Shown: positions 46,191-54,367 of the stretch, in pieces
How positions within the stretch are numbered: the stretch's first letter is position 1
How the letters are laid out: each line of letters starts with the position of its first letter
Source of the DNA: Streptococcus cristatus
GTDB taxonomy: Bacteria; Bacillota; Bacilli; Lactobacillales; Streptococcaceae
Assembly: GCF_003943815.1 (NCBI RefSeq)
Contig: NZ_RJNA01000001.1
Span: 140,387 to 202,459, forward strand
Direction of reading: 5' to 3'
DNA length: 62,073 nt
Notes under the pieces: generated by a model
Database searches by the model: none
Told to the model about the DNA's origin: nothing
The model's input: only the letters and a program-made list of their open reading frames with translations
Made by a program: the position numbers and the translations under genes

Positions 46191-46260
46191 CTCTTCAGAA
46201 CAAGCCGTCGTATAAGATGCAGGGATATAGTTTAGGAAATAAAACTTAATGTACGATATG

Positions 46261-46297
46261 AGCAAGAATTGACTACTGAATCATTTCTTGCTTTTTT
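46261..46297 (+). terminator. Terminator after the cassette
   Basis: AGCAAGAA and TTCTTGCT form a stem around a 16-base loop, followed by TTTTTT. Confidence 0.75.
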
Positions 46298-46402
46298 GCT
46301 AGTGAGACCTTGAATACCCTAGCGCTTGTCAAGTCTGCTCTTTTCGAGTATGATAAAGACAGTTAAAATTTTGAAATTTGGCTTTCAGAGAAAGGATTTT
46401 TT

Positions 46403-47266
46403 ATGACAGAAAAATTGCTAGCTTATAAACGCATGCCAGTGTGGACGGCTGAGACCATGCCCGAATTGGTCAAGAACAAGCACAATACCAAAGAGGGAAC
46501 TTGGGGCAAAATCACTGTTCTCAAGGGACGCCTTAAGTTTGTCGAGATGTCAGAGGAGGGTGAGGAGCTGGCTGAGCACATCTTTGAAGCTGGTCAGGAC
46601 AATCCTTTTGCCCAGCCCCAAGCTTGGCATCGGGTCGAAGCCTTGACAGATGATTTGGAGTGGTATTTGGAGTTTTACTGTCGGCCTAAGGATTATTTTC
46701 CTATGAAATACGGCAGCAATCCAGTGCACTCAGAGGTTTTGGAAGCCATGCAGACGGTCCGACCAGGACGGGCCTTAGATCTCGGCTGTGGTCAAGGCCG
46801 CAATGCTCTCTTTCTAGCTAAGCAGGGCTTTGAAGTAACGGCTGTAGATCAGAATGAGCTGGCTTTGGAGATTCTACGTAGTATCGTGGAGCAGGAAGAT
46901 TTGGATCTGCCAGTGGGTGTCTACGATATCAACTCAGCTAGTCTGACTCAGACTTATGACTTGATCGTTTCCACCGTTGTTCTGATGTTCCTGCAGGCAG
47001 AGCGGATTCCAGATATTATCCGCAATATGCAAGAACATACAGCGCTTGGCGGCTACAATCTCATCGTCTGTGCTATGGATACAGAGGACTTCCCTTGCTC
47101 TGTTCCCTTCCCATTTACTTTTAAGGAAGGTGAGCTGGCTGAGTATTATAAAGACTGGGAGCTGGTCAAGTACAATGAAAATCCTGGACACCTCCATCGC
47201 CGTGATGAAAACGGCAATCGGATTCAGCTGCGCTTTGCGACTATGCTGGCTAAAAAAGTGAGATAA
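46403..47266 (+). CDS. tehB: SAM-dependent methyltransferase TehB-like
   Basis: 287 residues. The N-terminal about 90 residues form a small cupin-like domain (VLKGRLKFVEMSEEGEE). The C-terminal class I methyltransferase has the SAM loop ALDLGCGQGRNALFLAKQGF and VTAVDQNELAL. Such fused TehB proteins confer tellurite resistance in Gram-negatives and are common in streptococci, where the natural substrate is unclear. AGAAAGGAT precedes the ATG. Confidence 0.9.
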   Translation: MTEKLLAYKRMPVWTAETMPELVKNKHNTKEGTWGKITVLKGRLKFVEMSEEGEELAEHIFEAGQDNPFAQPQAWHRVEALTDDLEWYLEFYCRPKDYFPMKYGSNPVHSEVLEAMQTVRPGRALDLGCGQGRNALFLAKQGFEVTAVDQNELALEILRSIVEQEDLDLPVGVYDINSASLTQTYDLIVSTVVLMFLQAERIPDIIRNMQEHTALGGYNLIVCAMDTEDFPCSVPFPFTFKEGELAEYYKDWELVKYNENPGHLHRRDENGNRIQLRFATMLAKKVR

Positions 47267-47351
47267 ATTTTTTGAAGCTCAAGTCGGCTCTGCCAAAATC
47301 TCTAGTGAATTGCTTATAAAGATTTTATAGCAGGATGTTTTCTGATAAGAT

Positions 47352-47395
47352 AAAAAATAATAGCCTTTCCTCTAAATAAGATGGGGCTATTTTTT
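47352..47395 (+). terminator. Terminator of tehB
   Basis: AATAGCC and GGCTATT form the stem, with a T-run after it and an A-run before it. Confidence 0.75.
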
Positions 47396-47464
47396 GTTTA
47401 TCTGCTCTGATTTGAGAAAAAAGTAGAGGAAATATAGATTAGATAAAAAATATACACAATTTTG

Positions 47465-47502
47465 TGTAAACGCTTGCAAAAATTTTAGAAAGAGAGTATA
47501 CT
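47465..47502 (+). promoter_or_regulatory. pepD promoter with overlapping cre
   Basis: TTGCAA (47474-47479) and TATACT (47497-47502) are 17 bp apart. TGTAAACGCTTGCA (47465-47478) is a full-consensus CcpA cre and covers the -35, which predicts glucose repression. The 320-bp gap otherwise holds the tehB terminator and an approximately 80-base leader with a CTGGG/CCAG hairpin near 47546-47563. Confidence 0.82.
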
Positions 47503-47589
47503 AAAACAGGAATGTTAAGGTATTACGGTTTATGTTGTTTAGACTGGGAGTTGATTCCAGCCCCGCAGATAGTCAAAAGGAGATAGACT

Positions 47590-49296
47590 ATGAAGAAAAT
47601 ACTGCTCAGACTAATGTTCCTTGCAATGTTAGTTGCTCTTTTGCCTGTTCATGTGGCACAAGCGTGTTCTGCTTTTATTGTCGGTAAAGACCTAACAGCA
47701 GATGGCTCTACTCTATTTGGTCGGACAGAGGACTATCCCTACGCCCCTGACGGTGGTCGGCACAATCAAAACTATGTAGTTGTGCCAGCTAAGACCTATA
47801 AAGATGGCGATAAGATAGAAGATGAGTCAAATGGCTTTACCTATCCGCATTTGGCGAATGAAATGAAATACACAGCTGTCTACGACTCTGATCGTGACAA
47901 CGGAAGTAACGGAAACTTCGCTGCGCATGGCTTTAATGAACTTGGTGTAGCTATGACAGCGACCGTTTCAGCAACACCAAACGATAAAGTGCTAAAAGAA
48001 GATCCACTTGTAAAAGATGGTCTTCCAGAAGCATCATTAGTTGACCTTGCTTTGCCTCGTGCAAAAACAGCACGTGAAGTTATTGAGACAGTTGCGAAAG
48101 TTCTGGACGAAAAAGGGTCAGCAGAAGGAAATATCATCGTTGCAGCAGATAAGAATGAGCTGTGGTACATGGAAATCCTGTCTGGTCACCAATATGTAGC
48201 TATCAAATTCCCAACGAATAAGTATGCTGTCTTTGCGAACACTTACTATCTTGGTCACGTTGACTTGAATGATAAGGAAAATGTCATTGCTTCTAAAGAT
48301 GTAGAAGAAGTAGCTAAAAAGGCAGACAACTATAAGACCGACAAAGATGGCAACTTTATGATTGCTAAGTCTTACGGACCTGATAAATATATGGAACGTA
48401 ACCGTTCTCGGACCTATGCAGGTATCAAGTGGATGGATCCACAAGCAAAAGTAAATTATGACGATGAAGCTTTTGATCTCTTGCGCGAACCAACTGATCC
48501 AAATAAGAAATACACGGTTCATGATGTGATCGCGGAACAAAGAAATCGTTTTGAACACTTGCCAGAATATAAAGCAGATGACTTAGTTGAAGTCGGTAAG
48601 AAGATCGATGGCAATGTTTACAAATATGCGCTAGGTAACGAAAACGTAATCGACGCCCACGTTTATCAAATCAAACCAAACCTACCAAATGCCTTTGGCG
48701 GTGTTATGTGGCTGGGTCTGGCACAAAGTCGCAACACACCATATGTACCATTCTATGGTAATGTAGAAGATACTTACGAAGCTTTCAAGAACCGTTCTAC
48801 TAAATATGACGGAAAATCTTGGTATTGGACTGTTTGGCATATTGACCAAATGGTTATGAAATATCCAGAAATCTTTGGTAACAGTATCCAAGAAAAATGG
48901 AAAGAAAAAGAAGCTGAATGGGATAAAGAACAGACCGAACGTGATGCCAAATATGCAAACTACACAGATGAACAAGCCAAAGCCGCTGGACCAGAAGTGA
49001 CGAAGGAAGCCTTGGAACGCTCAGAAAAAATTTTTAAGGAAATCAAAGCAGTCGAAGCAGAGATGGAAGAAAAGATTAAGAAGGAAAAAGGTAAAGATGC
49101 AGATCTTGTCTATACAGGCTATAATAAAGCAAACCTCCTAGCAGAAGCAGAAAAAGGAAAATCAGCGGACAAAGCTAGCGATACGAAGAAAGATAGCTCA
49201 AGTCAAACTACTTGGATTGTCATCGGCGTATTGGTTGTGCTAGTTGGTGGATTCTTCGGATACAAACAATTTAATAAGAAGAAGGAGGAAGAATAA
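47590..49296 (+). CDS. pepD: Exported C69-family dipeptidase
   Basis: A 568-residue Ntn-hydrolase peptidase (PepD/U34 type). The signal peptide (1-25) ends VAQA. Cleavage exposes Cys26 of CSAFIVGKDLTADGSTLFGR as the N-terminal nucleophile. Its catalytic domain fills about 26-470. A Lys/Glu-rich helical stalk (440-545), one C-terminal span (about 545-562) and a KKKEEE tail anchor it without an LPxTG motif. It probably cuts dipeptides or host peptides at the surface. AAAAGGAGA precedes the ATG. Confidence 0.92.
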   Translation: MKKILLRLMFLAMLVALLPVHVAQACSAFIVGKDLTADGSTLFGRTEDYPYAPDGGRHNQNYVVVPAKTYKDGDKIEDESNGFTYPHLANEMKYTAVYDSDRDNGSNGNFAAHGFNELGVAMTATVSATPNDKVLKEDPLVKDGLPEASLVDLALPRAKTAREVIETVAKVLDEKGSAEGNIIVAADKNELWYMEILSGHQYVAIKFPTNKYAVFANTYYLGHVDLNDKENVIASKDVEEVAKKADNYKTDKDGNFMIAKSYGPDKYMERNRSRTYAGIKWMDPQAKVNYDDEAFDLLREPTDPNKKYTVHDVIAEQRNRFEHLPEYKADDLVEVGKKIDGNVYKYALGNENVIDAHVYQIKPNLPNAFGGVMWLGLAQSRNTPYVPFYGNVEDTYEAFKNRSTKYDGKSWYWTVWHIDQMVMKYPEIFGNSIQEKWKEKEAEWDKEQTERDAKYANYTDEQAKAAGPEVTKEALERSEKIFKEIKAVEAEMEEKIKKEKGKDADLVYTGYNKANLLAEAEKGKSADKASDTKKDSSSQTTWIVIGVLVVLVGGFFGYKQFNKKKEEE

Positions 49297-49306
49297 ATTT
49301 TGAAAG

Positions 49307-49339
49307 AAAAGCTAGAAGTTTAAGACTTCTGGCTTTTTT
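49307..49339 (+). terminator. Terminator of pepD
   Basis: AAAAGCTAGAAGT pairs with ACTTCTGGCTTTTTT around TTAAG. Confidence 0.88.
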
Positions 49340-49428
49340 CCTCTCTCAGATAATAAATATATATCCTAAAATACTTAGTAAGGAGATGAGGATAGAAGAT
49401 TAGAATTGTCAAAAAACTAGGCTTCATC

Positions 49429-49457
49429 TTGCTTTTAGCGGTAAATTGCTATAAAAT
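49429..49457 (+). promoter_or_regulatory. Promoter of the U32 gene
   Basis: TTGCTT (49429-49434) and TAAAAT (49452-49457) with a 17-bp spacer, about 48 bp before the start codon. Confidence 0.5.
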
Positions 49458-49504
49458 AGATAGGGTTAAACATCAATACTTTTATATTGCAAATAGGAGA
49501 AAAG

Positions 49505-50791
49505 ATGACAAAAAAATTAAAACGTCCAGAGGTGCTGTCACCAGCTGGTACGTTAGAAAAGTTGAAAGTAGCTGTTCGCTATGGAGCAGATGCTGTTTTT
49601 ATTGGTGGTCAAGCCTATGGTTTGCGAAGTCGTGCGAGGAACTTCACTTTTGAGCAAATGGAAGAAGGTGTCCAATTTGCGGCTGAGCATGGTGCCAAGG
49701 TCTATGTAGCGGCTAACATGGTCATGCACGAAGGAAATGAAGCTGGAGCTGGGGAGTGGTTCCGCCGTTTGCGGGATATCGGAATTGCGGCTGTTATTGT
49801 TTCTGACCCAGCCTTGATTGCGATTGCAGCTTCTGAGGCACCCGGCCTGGAGATTCACTTGTCGACTCAGGCTAGTGCAACCAACTATGAAACGCTTGAA
49901 TTTTGGAAAAATCTTGGTTTGACCCGAGTTGTTTTGGCACGTGAGGTTTCCATGGCTGAGCTGGCTGAGATTCGCAAGCGTACCGATGTAGAAATCGAAG
50001 CTTTCGTTCATGGGGCTATGTGTATTTCTTACTCTGGCCGTTGTACCCTTTCCAATCACATGAGTATGCGTGACGCCAACCGCGGCGGTTGTTCGCAATC
50101 TTGTCGCTGGAAATATGATTTGTATGACATGCCTTTTGGACAAGAACGTAAGAGCTTGAAGGGGGAAATTCCAGAAGAATTTTCTATGTCAGCTGTTGAT
50201 ATGTCCATGATTGACCGCATTCCTGATATGATTGAAAATGGTGTTGATAGCTTGAAAATCGAAGGTCGGATGAAGTCAATTCACTACGTTTCGACAGTGA
50301 CCAACTGCTACAAAGCTGCTGTGGACGCCTATTTGGAAAGCCCAGAAAAGTTTGAAGCTATTAAGCAAGATCTAGTAGATGAAATGTGGAAAGTAGCTCA
50401 ACGTGAGCTGGCAACTGGCTTTTACTACCATACGCCAACTGAGAATGAGCAGCTTTTTGGAGCCCGCCGTAAGATTCCAGAATACAAATTTGTAGCAGAA
50501 GTAGTTGCTTATGATGAAGTGACACAAACTGCGACTATTCGCCAGAGGAATGTTATCCATGAAGGCGATCAGGTAGAATTCTACGGACCTGGTTTCCGCC
50601 ATTTTGAAACCTACATTACGGACCTCCATGATGAAAAAGGGAATAAGATTGACCGTGCGCCGAATCCAATGGAATTGCTGACGATTACCGTTCCACAGCC
50701 AGTTCAACCTGGTGATATGGTTCGTGCCCGCAAGGAAGGTTTAATCAATTTGTATAAAGAAGATGGCACTAGTGTGACTGTTCGAGCTTAA
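49505..50791 (+). CDS. U32 peptidase-family protein (TrhP/YrrO-like)
   Basis: A 428-residue U32-family protein. It shows PEVLSPAGTLEKLKVAVRYGADAVFIGG, the collagenase-family signature EAFVHGAMCISYSGRC, and the Fe-S cysteines in SGRCTLSNHMS and GGCSQSCRW. In Bacillus and E. coli members make 5-hydroxyuridine at tRNA position 34, using prephenate. The companion U32 gene often found next to it is absent. ATG 49505 follows AGGAGA; the in-frame upstream extension of six codons has no site. Confidence 0.9.
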   Translation: MTKKLKRPEVLSPAGTLEKLKVAVRYGADAVFIGGQAYGLRSRARNFTFEQMEEGVQFAAEHGAKVYVAANMVMHEGNEAGAGEWFRRLRDIGIAAVIVSDPALIAIAASEAPGLEIHLSTQASATNYETLEFWKNLGLTRVVLAREVSMAELAEIRKRTDVEIEAFVHGAMCISYSGRCTLSNHMSMRDANRGGCSQSCRWKYDLYDMPFGQERKSLKGEIPEEFSMSAVDMSMIDRIPDMIENGVDSLKIEGRMKSIHYVSTVTNCYKAAVDAYLESPEKFEAIKQDLVDEMWKVAQRELATGFYYHTPTENEQLFGARRKIPEYKFVAEVVAYDEVTQTATIRQRNVIHEGDQVEFYGPGFRHFETYITDLHDEKGNKIDRAPNPMELLTITVPQPVQPGDMVRARKEGLINLYKEDGTSVTVRA

Positions 50792-50907
50792 TCAGGCACG
50801 AAAGCTGGAGTAATGTGCTCATCAAGTAGGCCTTGCCTACAAGGTGGATACGAATAGATAGCGGAAGTCCTTATTCTAAAAATTCTGCTATTGCTTTTAA
50901 AAAATAA

Positions 50908-50946
50908 AACTCTTCAAATCGCTTTTGATTTGAAGAGCTATTTTTT
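50908..50946. terminator. Bidirectional terminator between convergent genes
   Basis: AACTCTTCAAATC and GATTTGAAGAGCT form a 12-13-bp stem with A/T tracts on both sides. It overlaps the stop codon (50938-50940) of the leftward gene. Confidence 0.85.
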
Positions 50947-51279
50947 GAATTTGCGACTTTCGAGCCGAATATCTTTTCTCTGGGCTTCACGGATGTTATT
51001 GGGAACTAGACTGATGCGATGGATATCAGGCACACGGATGATCGTCGTCATGCTTTTTTTGAAATTTTTGACAATCAACTGCTGGCGGTCACGGTCATAT
51101 TTGACAATATCTCCAGTAAAATTCTTATCCAGAAAAATAACATGGACACCAGAATTTTTTCGAAGAGCTAAGTCAATCGTATGTAGGATATGACTCTTGT
51201 CGTCCTCTTCCTTATCTGTCTTTTTATAGTTAATGAACTCATTCGTCTTTTGTAAAATCATTTCGAGATATTTTTTCAT
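50938..51279 (-). CDS. Conserved hypothetical protein
   Basis: A 113-residue soluble protein. The first half is helical and charged (KYLEMILQKTNEFINYKK). The second half is beta-rich and may form a small Sm/SH3-like barrel (GVHVIFLDKNFTGDIVKYDRD, then IIRVPDIHRISLVP), a little like YolD-type proteins. It ends basic. The start is 51279: GGAG, which overlaps an upstream in-frame ATG (51294), sits correctly before it. No function can be assigned. Confidence 0.72.
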   Translation of the reverse strand: MKKYLEMILQKTNEFINYKKTDKEEDDKSHILHTIDLALRKNSGVHVIFLDKNFTGDIVKYDRDRQQLIVKNFKKSMTTIIRVPDIHRISLVPNNIREAQRKDIRLESRKFKK

Positions 51280-51383
51280 AGATAAAATCTCCATAACTTG
51301 TTACAATATATTATATAATAAAATAAGTAAAAAAGTAAAATCTTTTACGAATAATGAGATAGAAAGTAGAAAAGAGGTAAAGT

Positions 51384-51599
51384 ATGGCAGATTTTAAATT
51401 TGAAATCGAGGAAAAACTGCTCGTTTTATCGGAAAATGAAAAAGGCTGGACCAAGGAGCTCAACCGCGTAAGTTTTAATGGTGCGCCAGCCAAGTACGAT
51501 ATTCGAACTTGGAGTCCAGACCACAGCAAGATGGGCAAAGGAATCACCCTTTCCAATGAAGAGTTTCAAGTTCTTTTGGATGCATTTAAAAATGGATAG
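51384..51599 (+). CDS. ydbC: YdbC family PC4-like ssDNA-binding protein
   Basis: A 71-residue protein with the YdbC pattern: FEIEEKLLVLSENEKGWTKELN, VSFNGAPAKYDIRTWSPDH, MGKGITLSNEEFQVLLDAF. Lactococcal YdbC binds single-stranded DNA through a PC4-like fold. AAAGAGGTAAAGT precedes the ATG. It is alone, with its own terminator overlapping the stop. Confidence 0.88.
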   Translation: MADFKFEIEEKLLVLSENEKGWTKELNRVSFNGAPAKYDIRTWSPDHSKMGKGITLSNEEFQVLLDAFKNG

Positions 51600-51620
51600 A
51601 CGCAAAGTCTATCCGTTTTT
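51591..51620 (+). terminator. Terminator of ydbC
   Basis: GGATAGAC and GTCTATCC pair around GCAAA, then TTTTT; the ydbC stop lies in the 5' arm. Confidence 0.85.
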
Positions 51621-52163
51621 ATTGTCTGAAAAATAGGGATGAAAAGCTAGGCTTCTAAATAAAGGAATGCTGATGAGCGTGATTGCGACAATTTTTAAAA
51701 GATCGGGAAGAATGAAAGGTGTGACACCAACAGCAATGGCCTTAGAAAATCCCATGTTAGCCAGAAAATGAAGTCCGATTACGCCACCGACAAAAACCAG
51801 TGCATCTCCGAGCAAGTTAGCCAAAAAGATCGTATAAAACTTGCTATCTTTACTTGTCAAACTAGAAGTGACCAATGCAAAGAGCAGATAAGCCCAAAGA
51901 TAGCCCGCGCTTGGCCCAAATAGAGCCTGAAATCCACCGCTTCCTCCGGCAAAGACTGGTAGCCCAATAGCTCCCAGTAGTAGATAAAGCAGCACAGACA
52001 AGACAGCCTCGCGGGTTTTAAAAATGGTTGCAATTAAACCTACAGCAAAGGTCTGTAGAGTAATGGGAATCGGTCCAATGGAGAAACTAAGCTGGGAGAG
52101 TACAGCTAGGAAAGCAGCGCCAATAGCTGGGAGTGAAAGAAGAAATGCTTTGTTCTTGTTCAT
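51609..52163 (-). CDS. bioY: Biotin transporter BioY
   Basis: A 184-residue S-component of an ECF-type biotin importer, with six membrane spans. It has the BioY features LPITLQTFAVGL and GLPVFAGGSGGFQALFGPSAGYLWAY. The energising EcfAAT module is not in this window, as is normal for shared-module ECF transporters. A BirA-type operator immediately upstream predicts biotin repression. Confidence 0.93.
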   Translation of the reverse strand: MNKNKAFLLSLPAIGAAFLAVLSQLSFSIGPIPITLQTFAVGLIATIFKTREAVLSVLLYLLLGAIGLPVFAGGSGGFQALFGPSAGYLWAYLLFALVTSSLTSKDSKFYTIFLANLLGDALVFVGGVIGLHFLANMGFSKAIAVGVTPFILPDLLKIVAITLISIPLFRSLAFHPYFSDNKNG

Positions 52164-52225
52164 GAATAGTAAACCTCTTTTTCGAATTATGGTAACTATT
52201 CTAAATTAAAATAAAAAAAAGTCAA
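52164..52225 (-). promoter_or_regulatory. bioY promoter with BirA-type operator
   Basis: Reading leftward, TTGACT (52220-52225) and TAGAAT (52198-52203) are 16 bp apart. GAATAGTAAACC (52164-52175) and GGTAACTATTC (52191-52201) form the long-spaced dyad (15-bp gap) typical of BirA sites. The dyad covers the -10 edge, the transcription start and the ribosome binding site. Confidence 0.75.
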
Positions 52226-52256
52226 GTCTTTTTACATCAGACTAGACAGTTGTTTG

Positions 52257-52367
52257 TTATTTCCGCTTTTTGCGGCTCCGAATGAGGAGGAAGATAAAGG
52301 CGATTAAACCAAAAATATTAAAGAAAATAATTCCCAGAGCTGCTAATAATTTTTTCGTTTTGCTCAT
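52257..52367 (-). CDS. 36-residue membrane protein
   Basis: Encodes MSKTKKLLAALGIIFFNIFG and a continuing hydrophobic stretch, ending in the basic RSRKKRK. It has one or two tightly packed spans. AAGGGGATTGGAA before the ATG gives a good ribosome binding site, and the basic-hydrophobic-basic pattern is typical of real small membrane proteins. The stop lies in a CCGC/GCGG hairpin. Function unknown. Confidence 0.62.
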   Translation of the reverse strand: MSKTKKLLAALGIIFFNIFGLIAFIFLLIRSRKKRK

Positions 52368-52804
52368 TTCCAATCCCCTTTCTCTTAGTATTTCTTCTTA
52401 TCATATCAAAAATTCCTCTTCTTGAATAGCAGAAAGGATAAAAAATGACTGGCAAGTAAATACAGCAAAAAAATAAGACCGTCTTGAAAAGTTACAATTT
52501 ATAAGCTTGTTTAGAATAAGTGAGCCAGCTGAATAAAAAAGAGGAAGATCCTTTCAATAAATCTTCCCTAATTTTAGAAATAATTTAGAATTTCTTGAAT
52601 GATAATTGAATCTTATGCTTTAAAATAAAGTAAGAAGTCAAAGAACAAAACCAGATAGTGTGACTAGCTCTAACCAAATGGCATAAGACTTCTTTCTTAC
52701 AAAAATGTAAGATAAAAATCAAAAATGAAAGGATAAGTTATGGTTGCCTTCTCTTCTTTATTTTATGATAATAATGAGCTTTAGAAAGGCCAAAGAAGAA
52801 GCTT
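52368..52804. other. Gene-free region between the small membrane gene and gor
   Basis: About 440 bp, AT rich, with only very short ORFs. A leftward terminator-like dyad (GGAAGAT/ATCTTCC with T-run, 52539-52569) may end gor transcripts. GTAAGAAGTC (52629-52638) and GACTTCTTTCTTAC (52687-52700) form a large imperfect inverted repeat. No gene is recognised; a decayed gene or small RNA is possible. Confidence 0.4.
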
Positions 52805-54154
52805 TTAGCGCATGGTGACAAATTCTTCGGAGCCGGTTGGGTGGATGGCAACGGTAGCGTCGAAATCGGCTTTGGTAGCTCCCATCTTAATAGCAACGGC
52901 GAATCCTTGAATCATTTCATCTACGCCATAGCCAATGCCGTGGAGGCCGACAACTTTTTCATTGTGACCAGCAGTGATAAGCTTAAACTTGGCCTGCTGG
53001 CGGTGCTGGGTGACAGCTGAGTACATAGAGGTAAAGCTAGAGGTGTAGACATGAATTTGCTCAACACCATAATTTCGAACAGCTTCTTCCTCCGTCAGCC
53101 CTACTGTTCCAATAGCGGGATGGGAGAAGACGACAGTAGGAATCGTTGAGTAATCCATCTTGGCATCTGTCTTGCCGTTAAAGAGGCGCTCAGACAGGGT
53201 GCGTCCAGCCTTGATTGCTACTGGCGTCAGCTCTTTTTCGCCCGTCACATCGCCTAAGGCATAGATGCCAGGTACGACAGTATTTTGGTATTCATCTACA
53301 GCGATGAAGCCTCGGTCATTTAGGGTAACCCCTGCAGCATCAAGATTGAGCCCTTGGACATTTGGCTTACGGCCAATAGCCCAAATAATCCGTTCGGCAA
53401 TATGGCTACTACCGTCTTGGAAGTAGAGTTGTAGCTGACCATCAGGAAGTTTTTCCACTCGTTCGGGTATCTTGTGAGCATGAAGACTAGGGCCAGATTT
53501 TTCCATCTCAGCCACCAATCCGTCAATCAGATAGCTATCAAAATTGCGGAGGGGACGGTCGCGGCGGACAAAGAGATCCGTCTTGACACCTAGAGTATGG
53601 AGGACACCAGCAAGCTCCACAGCGATATAGCCTGCTCCGACAACGGCAACAGACTTGGGAAGCTCTTCCCAAGCAAAGACATCATCAGAAGTCTCGCCGT
53701 ATTCAGCACCAGGAATCTGAGGAATGGCTGCATGAGCACCGGTTGCAATCACGATGTGTTGGGCGCGAATCAATTCTCCATTGACTTCGACTGTATGCTT
53801 GTCAACGAAATGAGCGCGACCTTCGATCAGTTCAACGCCGTTGCGTTTGAAGCTGCCATCATAAGATGAGCGAGCGCGGTCAATGTAGGCTTCCCGATTC
53901 TTTCGTAAGGTAGCAAAGTCAAAGCGCTGATTTTCTGAAGTAAAGCCATAGTCTGGTCCATAGTGTCGGATGGCCTCGGCGATCTGAGCACCGTACCACA
54001 TGATTTTTTTAGGGACACAACCGACATTGACACAGGTTCCCCCTAATTTCTTTTCTTCAATGACAGCTGCTTTAGCATCATGCTCACCAGCACGATTCAT
54101 GGTAGCAATACCCCCGCTACCCCCGCCAATTGCAATAATATCGAATTCTTTCAT
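52805..54154 (-). CDS. gor: Glutathione reductase
   Basis: A 449-residue FAD-dependent disulfide reductase. It has the FAD loop [16 protein letters not shown], the redox pair [13 protein letters not shown], the NADPH loop [13 protein letters not shown], the second FAD motif YALGDVTG, and the C-terminal catalytic HPTGSEEF. It regenerates reduced glutathione using NADPH; streptococci often import glutathione. Monocistronic and leftward. Confidence 0.95.
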   Translation of the reverse strand: MKEFDIIAIGGGSGGIATMNRAGEHDAKAAVIEEKKLGGTCVNVGCVPKKIMWYGAQIAEAIRHYGPDYGFTSENQRFDFATLRKNREAYIDRARSSYDGSFKRNGVELIEGRAHFVDKHTVEVNGELIRAQHIVIATGAHAAIPQIPGAEYGETSDDVFAWEELPKSVAVVGAGYIAVELAGVLHTLGVKTDLFVRRDRPLRNFDSYLIDGLVAEMEKSGPSLHAHKIPERVEKLPDGQLQLYFQDGSSHIAERIIWAIGRKPNVQGLNLDAAGVTLNDRGFIAVDEYQNTVVPGIYALGDVTGEKELTPVAIKAGRTLSERLFNGKTDAKMDYSTIPTVVFSHPAIGTVGLTEEEAVRNYGVEQIHVYTSSFTSMYSAVTQHRQQAKFKLITAGHNEKVVGLHGIGYGVDEMIQGFAVAIKMGATKADFDATVAIHPTGSEEFVTMR

Positions 54155-54314
54155 AGTTAGATAGAAGCTCCTTTAATCAATATGAAGTAATTGTACCTTT
54201 TTTAGAAAATGAATGCAAAAATCTGCTATGATTTAGAGATCCTGCAGCGTTTTTAGAGGAAAAATGGTCTTTTAGGGATTTTGTCCCTTTTCCTATCACA
54301 ATATGTTAGGCATA

Positions 54315-54323
54315 TGATATAAT
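54315..54323 (+). promoter_or_regulatory. Extended -10 of the MacAB-like operon
   Basis: TGA TATAAT is a consensus extended -10 (-10 at 54318-54323), about 45 bp before the first start codon. Confidence 0.6.
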
Positions 54324-54367
54324 GTAGTATAAAAGAAAAATGGTTTTCATCAAGAGGAGGAAAAAAG

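Noticed and set aside
47590..49296. LPxTG-type sortase anchoring of the C69 dipeptidase
   Set aside because: The C-terminus has a membrane span and charged tail but no LPxTG-like motif before it.
50849..50856. A second exact TACGAATA (cin-box core)
   Set aside because: It points into a terminator with no gene in the right direction, lacks an upstream T-rich stretch, and about two chance occurrences of an 8-mer are expected on both strands of a window this size.
52737..52783. 14-codon ORF (ATG GTT GCC ...) near gor
   Set aside because: Too short, no family features, and nothing around it suggests a leader peptide for the leftward gor gene.
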